Assembly (NCBI GenBank): GCA_032622095.1
Contig: CP136068.1
Location: 7,417,314-7,481,313, forward strand
From: Siphonodentalium dalli
Lineage: Eukaryota; Mollusca; Scaphopoda; Gadilida; Siphonodentaliidae
Length of the DNA stretch: 64,000 bases
Direction: 5' to 3'
The translations under genes were made by a program, and so were the position numbers. A model generated the notes under the pieces. The model was not told where the DNA came from and ran no database searches. It saw only the letters and a list, made by a program, of their open reading frames with translations. Below, piece after piece: positions 32,811-46,000 of this stretch (positions within the stretch are counted from its first letter, which is position 1; each line of letters opens with the position of its first letter).

Positions 32811-33580
32811 AGAATCTTGAAATTGTTTACGGACATATTCCATACTATGCACTTTCGAGAAAATTATTTGTCATTTGCTGTGAAAACAAGCGATTCTCGA
32901 ATGTACTTGAAGACGAAAGTCGTGAGTTCGTTGAAGATAATCATTCCAAAACACGGATATAATAGTTCACTACAAAACAAAGTAATGATTTGTTTTTTAA
33001 ATTGGACAATGATTATTTCATTCTTAATATTGCTAATCTTAATAAATACCTTGAACGTCTAATAGCTTTAGAATCGTGTCTTCATCTGGGATTGTTAGCA
33101 TGTTGTATGCAATATGTTTATTTTCCAATGAACAAGTTATGAATTAATACACTTCTGAATTTCCTTTGACTTTGATGTTCCAGAAAGTTAGTTACATGGG
33201 AATAACTGACGCAATTTCCCAACGACTAACGTGAATGTACAATTCTGGCAATTATATGACACATACTCGAAATGGTGTCAGGCATAATATTCTATCAAAT
33301 ATTGGGGTTAGATGGAGATGTATTTATCCATTTCAATATTTTGGTAAACGATTTATCAAATGGCTTCGATAAGTCATGCGGAATATCGATTCGGTCATTG
33401 GATTTTGACCAACATATTGTTATGTACACACTATACGTCCAGTGAGTTCCTGATATATGTATGTAATATATGATATATGTGTGTAAGTAGACTATTGATT
33501 AGACAGAAAGTGTGTATGGGTTAATGTAGGCCAGAAATGGGGATTGAGGTAACAGGCTGTTGCTGGGAGAGAAGAATTTC
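32811..33580. other. unassigned stretch
   Basis: Two overlapping plus-strand frames (about 85 and 81 codons, 32705-33062) start in the MITE or just after it and resemble nothing known. No supported feature. Confidence 0.4.
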
Positions 33581-33584
33581 AGAA

Positions 33585-34170
33585 TTCGTTTAGAACTGGT
33601 TTTAACTGTACATAAGCCTTATGGGGCAATAAACATGTTTCATTTTTACAAGTGCCTTTCTCAAGTAGCCTATCCATAACAAAATTGGGGCTCGTCCTGG
33701 ATTGACTAACATTATTTAACTAGACTGGTGGAACTAAAATAGTTCGCATATACATGTTGTATATAAAACCCGGTATAAATAGTTCGGCTGGTCTTTATTT
33801 GCAACACTTACTGAACTGTTTAATCAAGGGTTTTATGTCTGTGATAGCACTATATATTGTGTATATATGAACATTCTGTTAAAACAATTTGAAATTTGGC
33901 TGTTCTTTCTTTTCAACTGTTGCTGGAAAGTTTTTACAAGAATTGTATGCATGTGTGTTTTAGCGAAACTACAATTTTTCAGCTGTGCTTCTAACTGTTG
34001 CCAACAGTGAATTTAAGTCAGCTATATGGAATGTATGGAGAAAACAAGTTGGTGCTGGGAGAGAAGAATTATGGCTGTGTGCATATGCATCATGAGACAA
34101 TATCTAGGTCTCAACTATTACAAATTACTTTCTCAAGAAGCCTCTCCACAACAAGAGAATTAAACGAAGT
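33585..34170 (+). repeat. diverged direct duplication
   Basis: Segments at 33560-33690 and 34040-34165 share GCTGGGAGAGAAGAATT and CTTTCTCAAGWAGCCTMTCC about 100 bp apart. The words CAACTGTTGCTGG between them are similar to the left end. No coding region. Confidence 0.65.
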
Positions 34171-35039
34171 TCGTGTAATATGACGTTACGCTAGCGTAAC
34201 TAACGAACCACAGCTAAAACTAGGATATATCCGTGTCTTTTTAATCCTATAAAATAACTTAATATATGCGTATTCCCGTACATCGTGGAGTGATTATGAT
34301 ATATTACACTCCAGATATGCACAATATTTCATCGACAAAGAGGGTCCTATAGCAATTTCGTGTATACATTATGTCAATCATATCATGATATGATACATGA
34401 AGGCATGTGAGAAATCAGAGATTCACAATGCAAACAGATTACGAGCTTACCGCCTCAGACTTAAAACCTTAAAACTTTTAAAAGCCGTTCCTTTTGTACC
34501 AATTATTATATAATATAAACTACCAACATCAAATTGAACGTATTCAAACGTCAAGACTGTTGGTTTTTGACAGGATGGGCGCATTTTACTGAAATTAACC
34601 ATTAACAATTGAGAAGTGTACTATACGAAGAAGCTTGTAGATATCGTCATGTTCATTGAATTCATAAAATGTCATCATGTCGATTTCAACGAAACTCCAC
34701 GAACAACGTCATCGTGTAGATTTCGCCATGGACCGAATTCGCGATAACCTGAATGTATCTTCTGCTTTGTTCATAAGTATGTGTTTCTTTTCGATTCGGT
34801 GATAATAGAAGGATAGCTGAGGATTATCAGATTCACGTATGTACTATGTAATATTAGGATAATTTATAACGTTTGCTTGCATCACGAATTTCGATTTCGA
34901 TTCCAGTATTGTCTCCAGCCCAGCCAGAGTGATTGAGATTTTCCCATTGCACGCAACATTTATATTTTAAGCGACTCCAATGCAAATATTTGACAGTCCA
35001 TAATATGTTATAATTATGTTCTCAATAAAATGTAAACCG
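34171..35039. other. unassigned stretch
   Basis: Only short inverted words such as ATCATATCATGATATGAT near 34378 were noticed. No gene supported. Confidence 0.4.
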
Positions 35040-35280
35040 CGGCTACGAATGAACTTCACTGTGAAGAATTCCGATAGTAGCTCCCCTCATTTTGGAATGC
35101 CGGCCATTGAAAGACGCACAAGTTTATTTCAGATTACGACATTAATGCTTTACGCCCACCGATCTACTGTGCAACAAAAGTGCTCGCAAAAATTCAAAAC
35201 AGCAGTATTAGATAATAATTGGTGACGTCACAAAATCTTATATAGTCTATATATGACCCAAAGCGTCCGGCGTTGGTTCT
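35040..35280 (+). repeat. dispersed repeat, forward copy
   Basis: This 240-bp stretch matches 49500-49745 in reverse complement. Shared words include GCCCACCGATCTAC, AATTCAAAACAGCAG, GGTGACGTCAC and AAAGCGTCCGGC. Coding is not supported: the 69-codon frame here is not preserved in the other copy. Confidence 0.82.
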
Positions 35281-37067
35281 TTATTATTTACACTGTCGAT
35301 TGGACGTAAATAACGTACCATTGGAGGTATGGTTTGTGTGTTATTCCTGAGCCAGAACCTTGCAAAACCAATATCTGTGAGCGTTCTGTGTCCGCTTGAC
35401 TCGGAAGTACACAGCAATATTCCACTTTGGGAATAATGTCTTTGCATTAATTCGAATAATTTGGGATAACCGGGGGGGGGTGGACAAAATGTTCAGGCAC
35501 GTATGCTGATTTTTTTTACTTTCGAACCCTTTTGGGACGCACCCACCCACGCGTCCAAATTTGTTTCCGTTTTCGGAAGTTTTTTCCGACCACTTTTGGA
35601 CACCCACTCCTCTTTTAACACTAAAACAGAGATTTGTGGGGGGAATTCACTGCTAACAGTTGTATATGAATTTCTGTGCATACTATTTGTCATGGATATT
35701 TAACAATGATATGTATATAGGAACGAGTCATTTTGAGGTCATTCGACCAAAAAAACATGGCTGCCAGCGGCCATCTTGGATTTCAAAATTTGCAACAAAA
35801 TACAACACGATAACTGCCTGCAGTCAGTTTAGCAGTTAGAATTACATTGTTTCTCTTATTCTAAGTTAAAAGACTTGCAGGAAAACAAGTTGCAGGAAAA
35901 AACAATTGGAGTTGCCCACTCCGGCATTCGTGCCCGGAAATGCCCCTGGATAACATACAATATTATCATGTATGCTTCTCAGACGAGAAAGAGTGACAGT
36001 AAAATACCATTAAAAACGTTAGACTAACTTTCACAAAGCTTCGGATTAGCAACCATGGTTTATGAATTTATAAAGTGTAACACAATCAAAAACTTGAATT
36101 GAATTTATTTTTATTTTATTTTAAAAAATTGTTTAGTTTGAACTTCTTGCTCAATCAAAGCAGATTTTGTTTTTAATTAAATTAAATGCATTTGTATTTA
36201 AATCAAAATAATTTGTTTTCAAAAATCTGAAACCCCTTGCTCGTGCAGTTTAACCAAATCATTTTTGTTTTATTTGTTTTATTTTATTTAAATAACAATT
36301 TTGAAACTCTAAAGCCGTTATAACATCCGCCAATGTATCTCGAGTCACCACACCGAATTATGGAAGAAAATAGCGAACAGACTGACGGACATACATACAT
36401 ATATAGAGAGAGATAAAAGGAAAAGAAGTTCTCATATGAGATAGGAGTGACTGTTGACATGAAGAATTGAATAGTTTTGAAACCAGTATAGCTCTATGTA
36501 CAAACATGTCATAGTGTAATAAACAATCAACAATGAACATATACCTTTCATAAATGGGTACGGCGCACTAAATCCGGCAATGTGTGTGACCATCTCCTTT
36601 TATACTCAACAGAATATATGCAACAAACGAATGAACTTGAGCCATGGGTTTGGGCAATATACACTTATTTCCTATAATGAAAATGATTTTATGACTCCAG
36701 TCAGAAATTAATTTTCCTTATAATTAACATGTTACTTGCATCTTTCATAGAGAATATGAGTTTATTTTTTGCACTACTCCATGGCTCAGAGTCATTCTTT
36801 TGTTGCATATATTATGTTGACTATAAAGGGAGATGGTCCCAGAAATTATTTGGTACATAAAAGCGGCAAAATTGTAAATATTTTCACGACATATAAGTAA
36901 AGTAGATGGGGCTATAATTTCTAACAGGTTGATGGTTCTTGAATATTGTGTCACATTAATTGTTTGTACCAAGCGTCAAAAAGAAATTCCTGACAGATTT
37001 TGAGAAAGTCCATTTTTAAATATTGGGACTTTTTGGCAATACGTTCATTGGTCCTTAATCTACTTAC
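35281..37067. other. unassigned; expected place for cytoplasmic exons
   Basis: Further cytoplasmic exons of the receptor gene should lie to the left of 37068, but I could not identify one with the required phase. At 35471-35479 there is a run of G, and 36090-36310 is very AT-rich with many TTTTATTT words. Short open frames here show no recognised product. Confidence 0.4.
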
Positions 37068-37095
37068 TCTTCGTTGGAATCTCGACATCTTCTCT
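37068..37095 (-). CDS. 28-nt microexon: juxtamembrane basic stretch
   Basis: A 28-nt exon lies between a TTTTGCAG acceptor and a GTAAGTAG donor. Joined to the transmembrane exon it completes a lysine codon and adds RRCRDSNE, giving KRRCR directly after the hydrophobic span, the classic inside anchor. It ends in phase 2. The fit of phase, splice sites and chemistry supports it despite its length. Confidence 0.78.
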
Positions 37096-40000
37096 CTGCA
37101 AAAGGAAACATAACTGTTGACCATAATCTCTGAAAACTGAACGCCAGCAATATCATTATCCGAAGAAATGGGAACCAAATGTTTTTTGATTTATTATACA
37201 AACATGAACGTGGATAGGGGTCTTCGATGGGTTCACATTGACGAGCAATCTTGTATAATATACATATCTCATATGAAAATTATATATGTAGCCAAAACTT
37301 ACTTCCGACGAATCTATAAAGGATGATACCAGCAACAACGACGATGGCAACAAAATCCATAGCACCAACAACCGCTCCAGCTAGTCCGGCGACCGATAGT
37401 ATGGATGCAGAGTCCCCTGTGCCATCAGAGGTTTTAGCTGTGACAAACATAACATAATTTTAAGTGAATGCAATATGTGAAATATGTTTCCATTAGGACT
37501 TTGTGGAGTGCTATGTAAATGTTAGGAAACATTTCAAAAGCCTCTGATATCCCACAGACAGGCATTAATCTTAATATTGTCGCCACTCCAAACAAATTCA
37601 ATAATCGACATAAATACAATTAATTCTGGAACTTTGCTCCGATATTTCATGCCGAATAAATGCGTTCATGCCGTTGATATTGGCTTGCATTTTGGCTGTT
37701 AAAACGTTTGACCCACAATTCATACGTGGCGTCTGCAATGTTTTATAATTGTTTCAAAGAGAAACATCGTATACTGATTCAAATCTTCTACGTCAAATTG
37801 GGCTCACATCTAAGTTACCTAATGTGCCGAATAAGGTATACGTATGAACGTGGTAATTGGATACCATTGATCAGATGTCATTAATATATTTTAGGATGCA
37901 TCGATGTCAGAGTGAAAGTGACCGAATTTATACCTTTAGTAGCAGTTGTGAATATTGAGAGCGCAACGGTATCCCCACATATATAGTGCGTAGAGTACTC
38001 ATTCATAGCCGCAACTTTCACAAGGTATGTGGCCTCGTGAGTGAAGTTATTCACATAAACTTGCATCCACGTTTTAGATGTGGCTTCTATCCTTGATACC
38101 TGCTCCCAATATGTTGATTCAGTCCGTATATGAACCAGGAAATATTGTTCAGCACTGTTGTTCACAGTGTGTCCCAGTGTCCATCTGATTGTGGCGGATG
38201 AGTCTGTGATATCGCTAACATTCAGTCTGACTGGTGGCTCCGGGCAACCTGTGAATACGATATGATCATATGTTCATACGCTTGGAAAAAAAATTTCACT
38301 GAACGTATAAAGATGATCTATTTCTTCTGGGCCAAAACAACGTTTTTTTTTTAAATCGCAATTCTAGATTGCAACTCTCTATTTTGAGAAGAATATATAC
38401 AGACCAAACTAAAATTGGGGTATACTAATTGTCCATAAAAGCATAATGAAATTATATATTTCGATTGTAATTCGCAGTTAATCTCTTGGCTGGGTATTAA
38501 CGAGATATATTTCTCCCCCTCTTTGTACGTTCTTGGTACGCCCGAACGTGTTCGCGCAGATTTCTCTTCTAAACGTAGCTCATAAAACTGTCTCAAGAAT
38601 GTCATAAGAAATTATAAATACAATTGAAACTCATTGGTAGAAGATTTTCCGGACCTGTGTCCTCGATTCATATCTAGTATTTTATAACCTGAAATATATA
38701 AAAAATGCCACCGTTCGAGTCAGGGGATCGCGGAAGGGCGGAGCGATAAACAAATATTTTAGCTACGATTTCAACCAAATTGATACACATTCTTTTCAAT
38801 TGTACAAGGAATCTAATCGCGTGCTTTAACGACGCCATATTTGTGTGGCTTGTGTGATAGATGGGGTGGGGCACTAACTTTGATAAGAATCAAAACAAAT
38901 TCAGTTGTCGCTTACCACCAAACTTATACATAATCATATCCATGACACAGAAGTCTAATGTGAAGTTTAATCGGTCAAATGTGACGTCATTCGAGTCAGG
39001 GTGCACTGAAATGGAGAGGGCACCAAAATTTATAAAACTATTTTAAGCTTCGATTTACATCAAATTGATAAACATTCTTCTCCATGATACAAGGAATACA
39101 ATCAAGTGATTTAAAGAGCAAAATTGGTGATGTTTGCAGGCGATTTTTTCAGTCGCCGATTACCACCAAACTCACTGCATTGAAATTGAGACGGCACACA
39201 GATTGATAAACAAAATTGAGCGCCGATTGCCACCAAATTGACACATTATTTTCCATGATACGAGAAGTTAATCATGTGATTTAAAGACGCCAACCTTGTG
39301 CCGTTGGGTGTTTAATGGGGGGGGGGCTAAATTTGATACGAATTTTTTAGTCGCCGATTACCAACACACTTATACATAATCATCACTGTATCATGATTCT
39401 ATTTATGTGGTTTAAAGATTTCCACCAAATTCGTACACGTTCTTCTCAATTGATATGAGGAATCAAATCGTGTGTGCTTAAGACACCAAAAGTAGTGCCT
39501 ATATTCACGAATTTCTCTCGAATACCCGCACATTATCTGCATATAATATAGTTTGTATTAGGTCGATAATATGAACTGAACGTGAACTGAACATGAAAAC
39601 GTTTTTTCATTCACATTATCGACTCATAGTGACTTCATTATATGTTCAATTTTTTGCGGACAATTACATAATAAACCAAATCACGACTTATCGGATGTAC
39701 GCTCTTTAAAATATGTTTTCACCATGGCCTGCACCATAAAACGGACTAACATATAGTAGTCCATAATCTGCTTATTTCAGAATCAAATGATCGAATATGA
39801 ACCTATTTTCACATTATAGGTTGATTATGAACGCATTTACGAGGATTTGTTAAACTTCACGGCTGAATATCTAAATGGCATTAATAATGTGTCTAACAAA
39901 GATAACTGTTTTACGAGGAAGATAATGGTGTGGGTAAACACATTTATAATGTGACGCTGTTGGTGTCAGGGGCAGAAAAGTGAAGGGACCGCAAAAATGA

Positions 40001-43000
40001 TAAAATGTTATTCGCCCAAATAAAAACAATTTGTGACCTTTGTGTGAGAGGTGGTCAGGGGCACTAAATCTGATAAAACAAAATTAGTTGCCAATTGCAA
40101 CACAATTATACGAAATAATTTCCATTATATCAGGATTGTAATTGACGTGGTTTGAATATGTCAATATTGTGCCGTTCGAGTCATGAATGTGAAGGGGAGT
40201 GGCACCGAATCCACAAAATTCATGCACGTTCTTTTTCAATGATATGAGATATCATATTTTACGGGTCACTAACATTGATAAGAATGTTATAGTCCACCAC
40301 AGTTATATACATTCATCTCTATAATGTGTTCTGATGAGTTTACGGCGTTCAAATTTCACAACCTAGACAAAATTAATGGTGACCGAATTAAGTCTCTTGA
40401 ACAATTACATCTTATATCATATTTATGTCATATTTATATGGGTCTGGAATCCGGGCATTATTTACATGTATAAACTAGCAAACAGATACATAGAAGAAAG
40501 CATTAGAAGTATATGTTCAGTCTATTTGAGCTGTACATATATTCCTGCAAACTGATGGATCTGATACTACAGTTCTGCCAAATTCGTAAAAAAAACTTAT
40601 AATAATATACACAAACATTGCATAGTCGTATGCCATATACAAATGTCTGTCCCAAAATTTACATTCTGTGCAAAATGGAATAGCTAGTCCTATAAGAGTG
40701 AATAAACCCTCCATTTATGCGAGGACGAATGGTGGCATAGTATAAGCGAAACGAGTGGTCATCTCATATATACTAATTGCCTCTAATGTATCACTCGAGA
40801 GAGCAAGCGAAAGCAGTGTCTTGTGCAATGGTTAAATCTGGACTTTTGGGCACACACAAACGGAAAAAGTAATGCAGTTTTGTCTGTACTTTTTATCTTG
40901 AATGTGATATATGTGTAATTCAATGGTTAAATGGGATTTAGTCGAGATATTTTGATTGTTTGATCTTTTCTACGAGCGGAAATACATGTATTCAGAACAG
41001 TCCCACGAATGTCACCAATCATCACTTATTTGATTATCTACAACAACATACCGTTCAAAATTCACTGATATGTAACAGTATGAGAGATATGCATATAGAA
41101 CTAGGTAAGATATTGAGATCCCAGTGTGCGTGTCACAAAAGAGTTGCATCCGATCAAGTGATGAAACACGGATTTTCGCTTTTATCACAAGAAAGCATGG
41201 CGGTATACTGTGAACTCAATTTATCAAAACGCACGAGAGTGCCGTAGACTATCCTCAATAAACTCTAAGCTTGACCAACATTGCCTACATACTCTGTATT
41301 TTTATACCTGGACATTATGTATTTGATAGTATTCACCAAAGCCGCATATAAGCGAAACTTGCTTAGTGCTATATCCAACCGCATCACCACGTTTACCCCT
41401 TATCTATAATGTTACGCATAGCTGCTGCTATCAAAACCATAAATATCAACATTGCATGAATATTCAACGTTGAAATTACATCTTAAACGATGATCACCTG
41501 ATATTTAGCACGAGTACGGGGGCGGTAATGGTAAGATATTTTCAAACAAAAATATACTAAAAACTAACAGTGAGCATTGCGTGATAGCATATTCAAGTGT
41601 CGATGCAGGTAATTTGAAAAAAAATATCTAAGATACCGGTTTGTACATATATAACATGTTTTCTTATATAAACTGTACGAGGTATCTTCTCTTTGATCTG
41701 GTGAGGCGGGGTGCTAATCTATTGAAGATATGAGTGTTTTATACAGTGTAATAAGCCTTGTGACATATATGTGTGTTTTAATATCATGGAGAGTGTTGAA
41801 AATTCCGGAAATGCAACTTGCTTTAAATACTATAAAGGTATGCACTTCAATTTCTCTGTTAAATTTGACAATCATCATGTCGAATAAAACTACAATGCAT
41901 TGTCTGGCGAAATATCACCTCGTGTGTTGCATACCAATTTTTTTTATTTCTGGCCCGACATTTGGATGTTGGATAAGCAGAACACCCAAACTCTAAAGCC
42001 GTAAAGAATTGTGGGTTTGACTTGCGTTGCAATGACCGATAAATCCTTCAGAATATTCAGTGTTAATGATTTGTGTACCTTTAAAAATATTTAACAACAA
42101 AGTTGTAATGGATTACTACGTATTTTCACTCCTATTAGTCTGGTCGACAAAAGGTTTGACCTATAATAAATTTGGACTAAGTGTTGGTTTTTATTCCATT
42201 TTGAAGAGGAATATATCCTCTACAACATATCCAAAATCCGCTAAAATCCGCTGAGAGCAATTTGTTTACAGAGATTTAAAATATGCCCAGTTTTCGACCT
42301 TGTCAAGTAGGTTTTTCTACAATATCGCTCATCGGCGACACCATAATGCATTAATCCTCCATCCGATATGTACCAGTTTGTGTGAAATTAGATTATATGG
42401 GGCGAATAGAGACACAAGGAAGAAAATAGTGCAATCGCGGCGATGAAATGGCTGTCAAAATGGCCGCAATTCCAATCCATGTTACGACGAAAGCAACATA
42501 TTGGATAACCACCTATAAGCGAAAATACACATTGGTAATTTACAAGTATGTTGTTATATGTCTTTAAAGGCACACATATAATTAAAACAGATATATCTGA
42601 ATGATGTATCGATCACTGCAACGCACGTTAACCCAATGATTTACGTTCGGGTTTTCTGCTAAGAATGAATTCAACAGTCGGGCCAAAAACAGTTATTTCG
42701 GGCATGCAACACACGAAGTAATATTTCGTCACACAGTGTGTGATAGTTTCATTTGGAATGATGATTAATTATTGAATGTAACGCAGAAACTGAAGTGCAC
42801 ACCCTTGCTGTGTAAATACTAGTTACATTTCCGGAATTTTCAACACTCTCCGTGATAATAAACCATGCACGTATGTCGTAATGACGATGATACTGTAAAG
42901 AAACACTCATCTCTTCAACAGTATAGTACCCTATCTCACTAGATCGAAGACACTGTACATCGTACATTCTATTTAATACTAATTTTCAATCTGCTTCCAA

Positions 43001-46000
43001 ACCGGTTTCTTAGTAGACAACTTTGTTCAAATTACTTCAATCGGCACTTTACAACGGGAATAAGTACCACGCAATGCACAATATTAGTTTTCAGTATCTT
43101 GTTGTTTGAAATTATATTACCATTGCCACCCACATACTTGCGTTAAATATCAGGTCATCGGCGTTTAAAGTTATTATTTCTGCGTTTACCATTCACTAAA
43201 TTTTGCTATTTATGGTTTTGTATGCAGCAGATATGTGTAACATTAGGGAGGCTGGGTAAACGCGGCGATGCGGTTGCAGAAAATGTAGTATGCTTCGCGT
43301 ATATGTGGCCTTAGTGCATTTAAGCACATATAATTTCCAGGTATAAAGACAGTCTCTGCCACAGAGTTTGTAAGCAAATTTTGTTATGTTGATAATTTAT
43401 TGAAGATAGTCTATTGTACTCCTTTGTATTTTGATAAATTGCGTTCATGGTATACCACCATGCAGTTGTGATAAAAGCGAAATATTCGTGTTTAATCACT
43501 TGACCGGAGGCAACTATGACTACTATTTTAAAGGCACGTGAGGCCTTAGTTGTCGAAAATATTCATATTTGTTCTAATCACCGTAAACAGAAAAACATTA
43601 AAACGCATACAGTTTCGTTCATATATACCATGACCATCACGTAAACAGCATGTTATCACAAAGACCTACTATACTTTACCTAAGCAAGAGCCTGATTGTG
43701 TTACAGAAGACAGCACAATGCTACTGGCTAATCACACACAAATGGCATAAACGTTCTTTATTTGTTCCATATCAGGAATTCACCAACAAAGAACGCTCTT
43801 TATGTTTACTATCATCAGAAAAGTAACTTTTTATGCTTTTGTTTACATAACAATGGTCAAACATTTGACAATAACATACTGTTTATGCGATATTTCTTAT
43901 TTGTATACGGACAAAGTCTGTCTACATTTTGATGTTCTTTCTGTTTGTGGCGGTTTTTGACGGGTGGAAATATTTTCACAGGATACCCACCGCCAATGCC
44001 AACCGTACCTTTAAGACACGGACAATAGGATCTACACATTTTACCTATAGTACCATATGAATAGCTCTCATACTGTTCTATAGTGGTGTTGTAGATATAA
44101 AAATAAATGATTATCGGTCACATTCGTGAGACTGTTTTCATTATATACATTTCTGCTTCTAGAAAAGGTCACATAATCAATACATCCCTATTATATGACA
44201 TTTAACTGTTTAATCACACATATATTACACGATTCAAGATAAACAGTACAGATAAAACTGTGTTATTCTGTTTCTTGGCGCCCCAAAAGTCCATATTTAA
44301 TCGTTGTATGAGATCTGGCTTTCGTTTGCTCTCTAGCGAGATACATTCTAGAGAATTCTTACATATATTATTAAAAGCTCCCCTTATACTCTGAAATCAT
44401 TCTTCCTCGTATAATTCGAGGGCTTGTTCGTTCTTGTATGACCAGCTATTCAATTTTCCACAAATTGTAAATTTCATTCGATTTTGTCCTTTTTGGCGGC
44501 CATATTGGGACACACATTCTACCGATGTGGTTTACGACTAAGCATTGTTTGTATTTTTTAAATTTTATTAATAATTTGGTATTAGTTGCCGCACCTACAA
44601 CCGAAATTCAGAATGTTTCGATACCAACTGCTATCATGGACGCCATCTTGGATTACAGGAAATGCTTAAAGCGGATTTTAGCGGATTTTGGATATGTTAT
44701 AGAGGATATATTCCTCTTCAAAATGGAATAGAAACCCACTTAGTACAAATTTATTCTAGGTTGACCCTAAAATTTTAGTTTATCGACCAGACTATATGTG
44801 AATATGCAACCTGTTGCTTTCGCTGTGGTATGAATTGGAGGTGCTGCCATTTGTATACCCATTTCGTGGCCACAACTGTAATATTTTCTGTCTGTCACTC
44901 TATTTGCCCCCGTATTCTGATTCACAGACTGAAATAACGGCCGATGCCATAAAATATCATATAATAACTTATTTCGAGAACTGATGTTATACAGACAACC
45001 ACGTTTGACGCCATATTGGATAATAAAGTATCCCAAAGCGGATTTTCTGCGGGTTTTGGATATGTCATTCCTGAATTTTTTCCAAGTGGAGTGATACAAA
45101 AATCAACTCGCATCCAATTTATTCCGGGTTTTAGCGACCACACTATTAGTAGTCCGTATCTAACATCCACTCAATATGTATTACACTCGAGTCCGGATAT
45201 TCGGAACATTGAAATATATATTGATAATGTTTTAGTAATTATTACACCTAATTCAAATCTTGTCCGCTATTTTGGATTTTGACACAATAATATATTGACA
45301 TACAACAAGAATAGCGAGGTTTTTGTTGCATGATTCGGTGACTGACGTAGCTCTCGGACTATAATCGTAACTTGTGCAAATGGGACCGGGATCGAAACGC
45401 CGGGGAACTGGGGTTTCGTAATGCAATTCAAAAACAATGATTTAAGTATAACTATTAGAATGACTCGTTTAATATTTCTCAACTACATTTAATGGCTCTA
45501 TATTTTAGGATTTTTCGTGAATGCGGGTGATACGTCAACACACACAATTCCTGTGACGTGGAATATTTTCTCTTCGGTCGGAATGTTCGAACACAATATT
45601 GGCATTGTCAACTGGGCTCTGAACGATTAATCTAGTATGGGAACCAAGATTAACACAACATTAACATCCGCAACAGTGTGTGGTCACAATGAGGAATCTG
45701 CTTAAACCATACTTTATATTCGGAGACAAAATGTTTTCGACGATGATAAGTAATCACGATGCAGCATTTGACTTGTGTGGTGGGAACATGTAACAGCACA
45801 CATCATTCAATTAATATTTGATTGAATGGTAATTGATACGTAATGATCATATTGAACAGTGAACCAATTGTATTGCCGTGTGGTGTGAATCGGTTTATAA
45901 ATATGTCATAACCCGCTTGGATATATGTGTACACGAAATACAGACCGCGGCGCTAACGTTGTACATTTTCCAAAGCGGGATATAACCCATACTTATTGCT

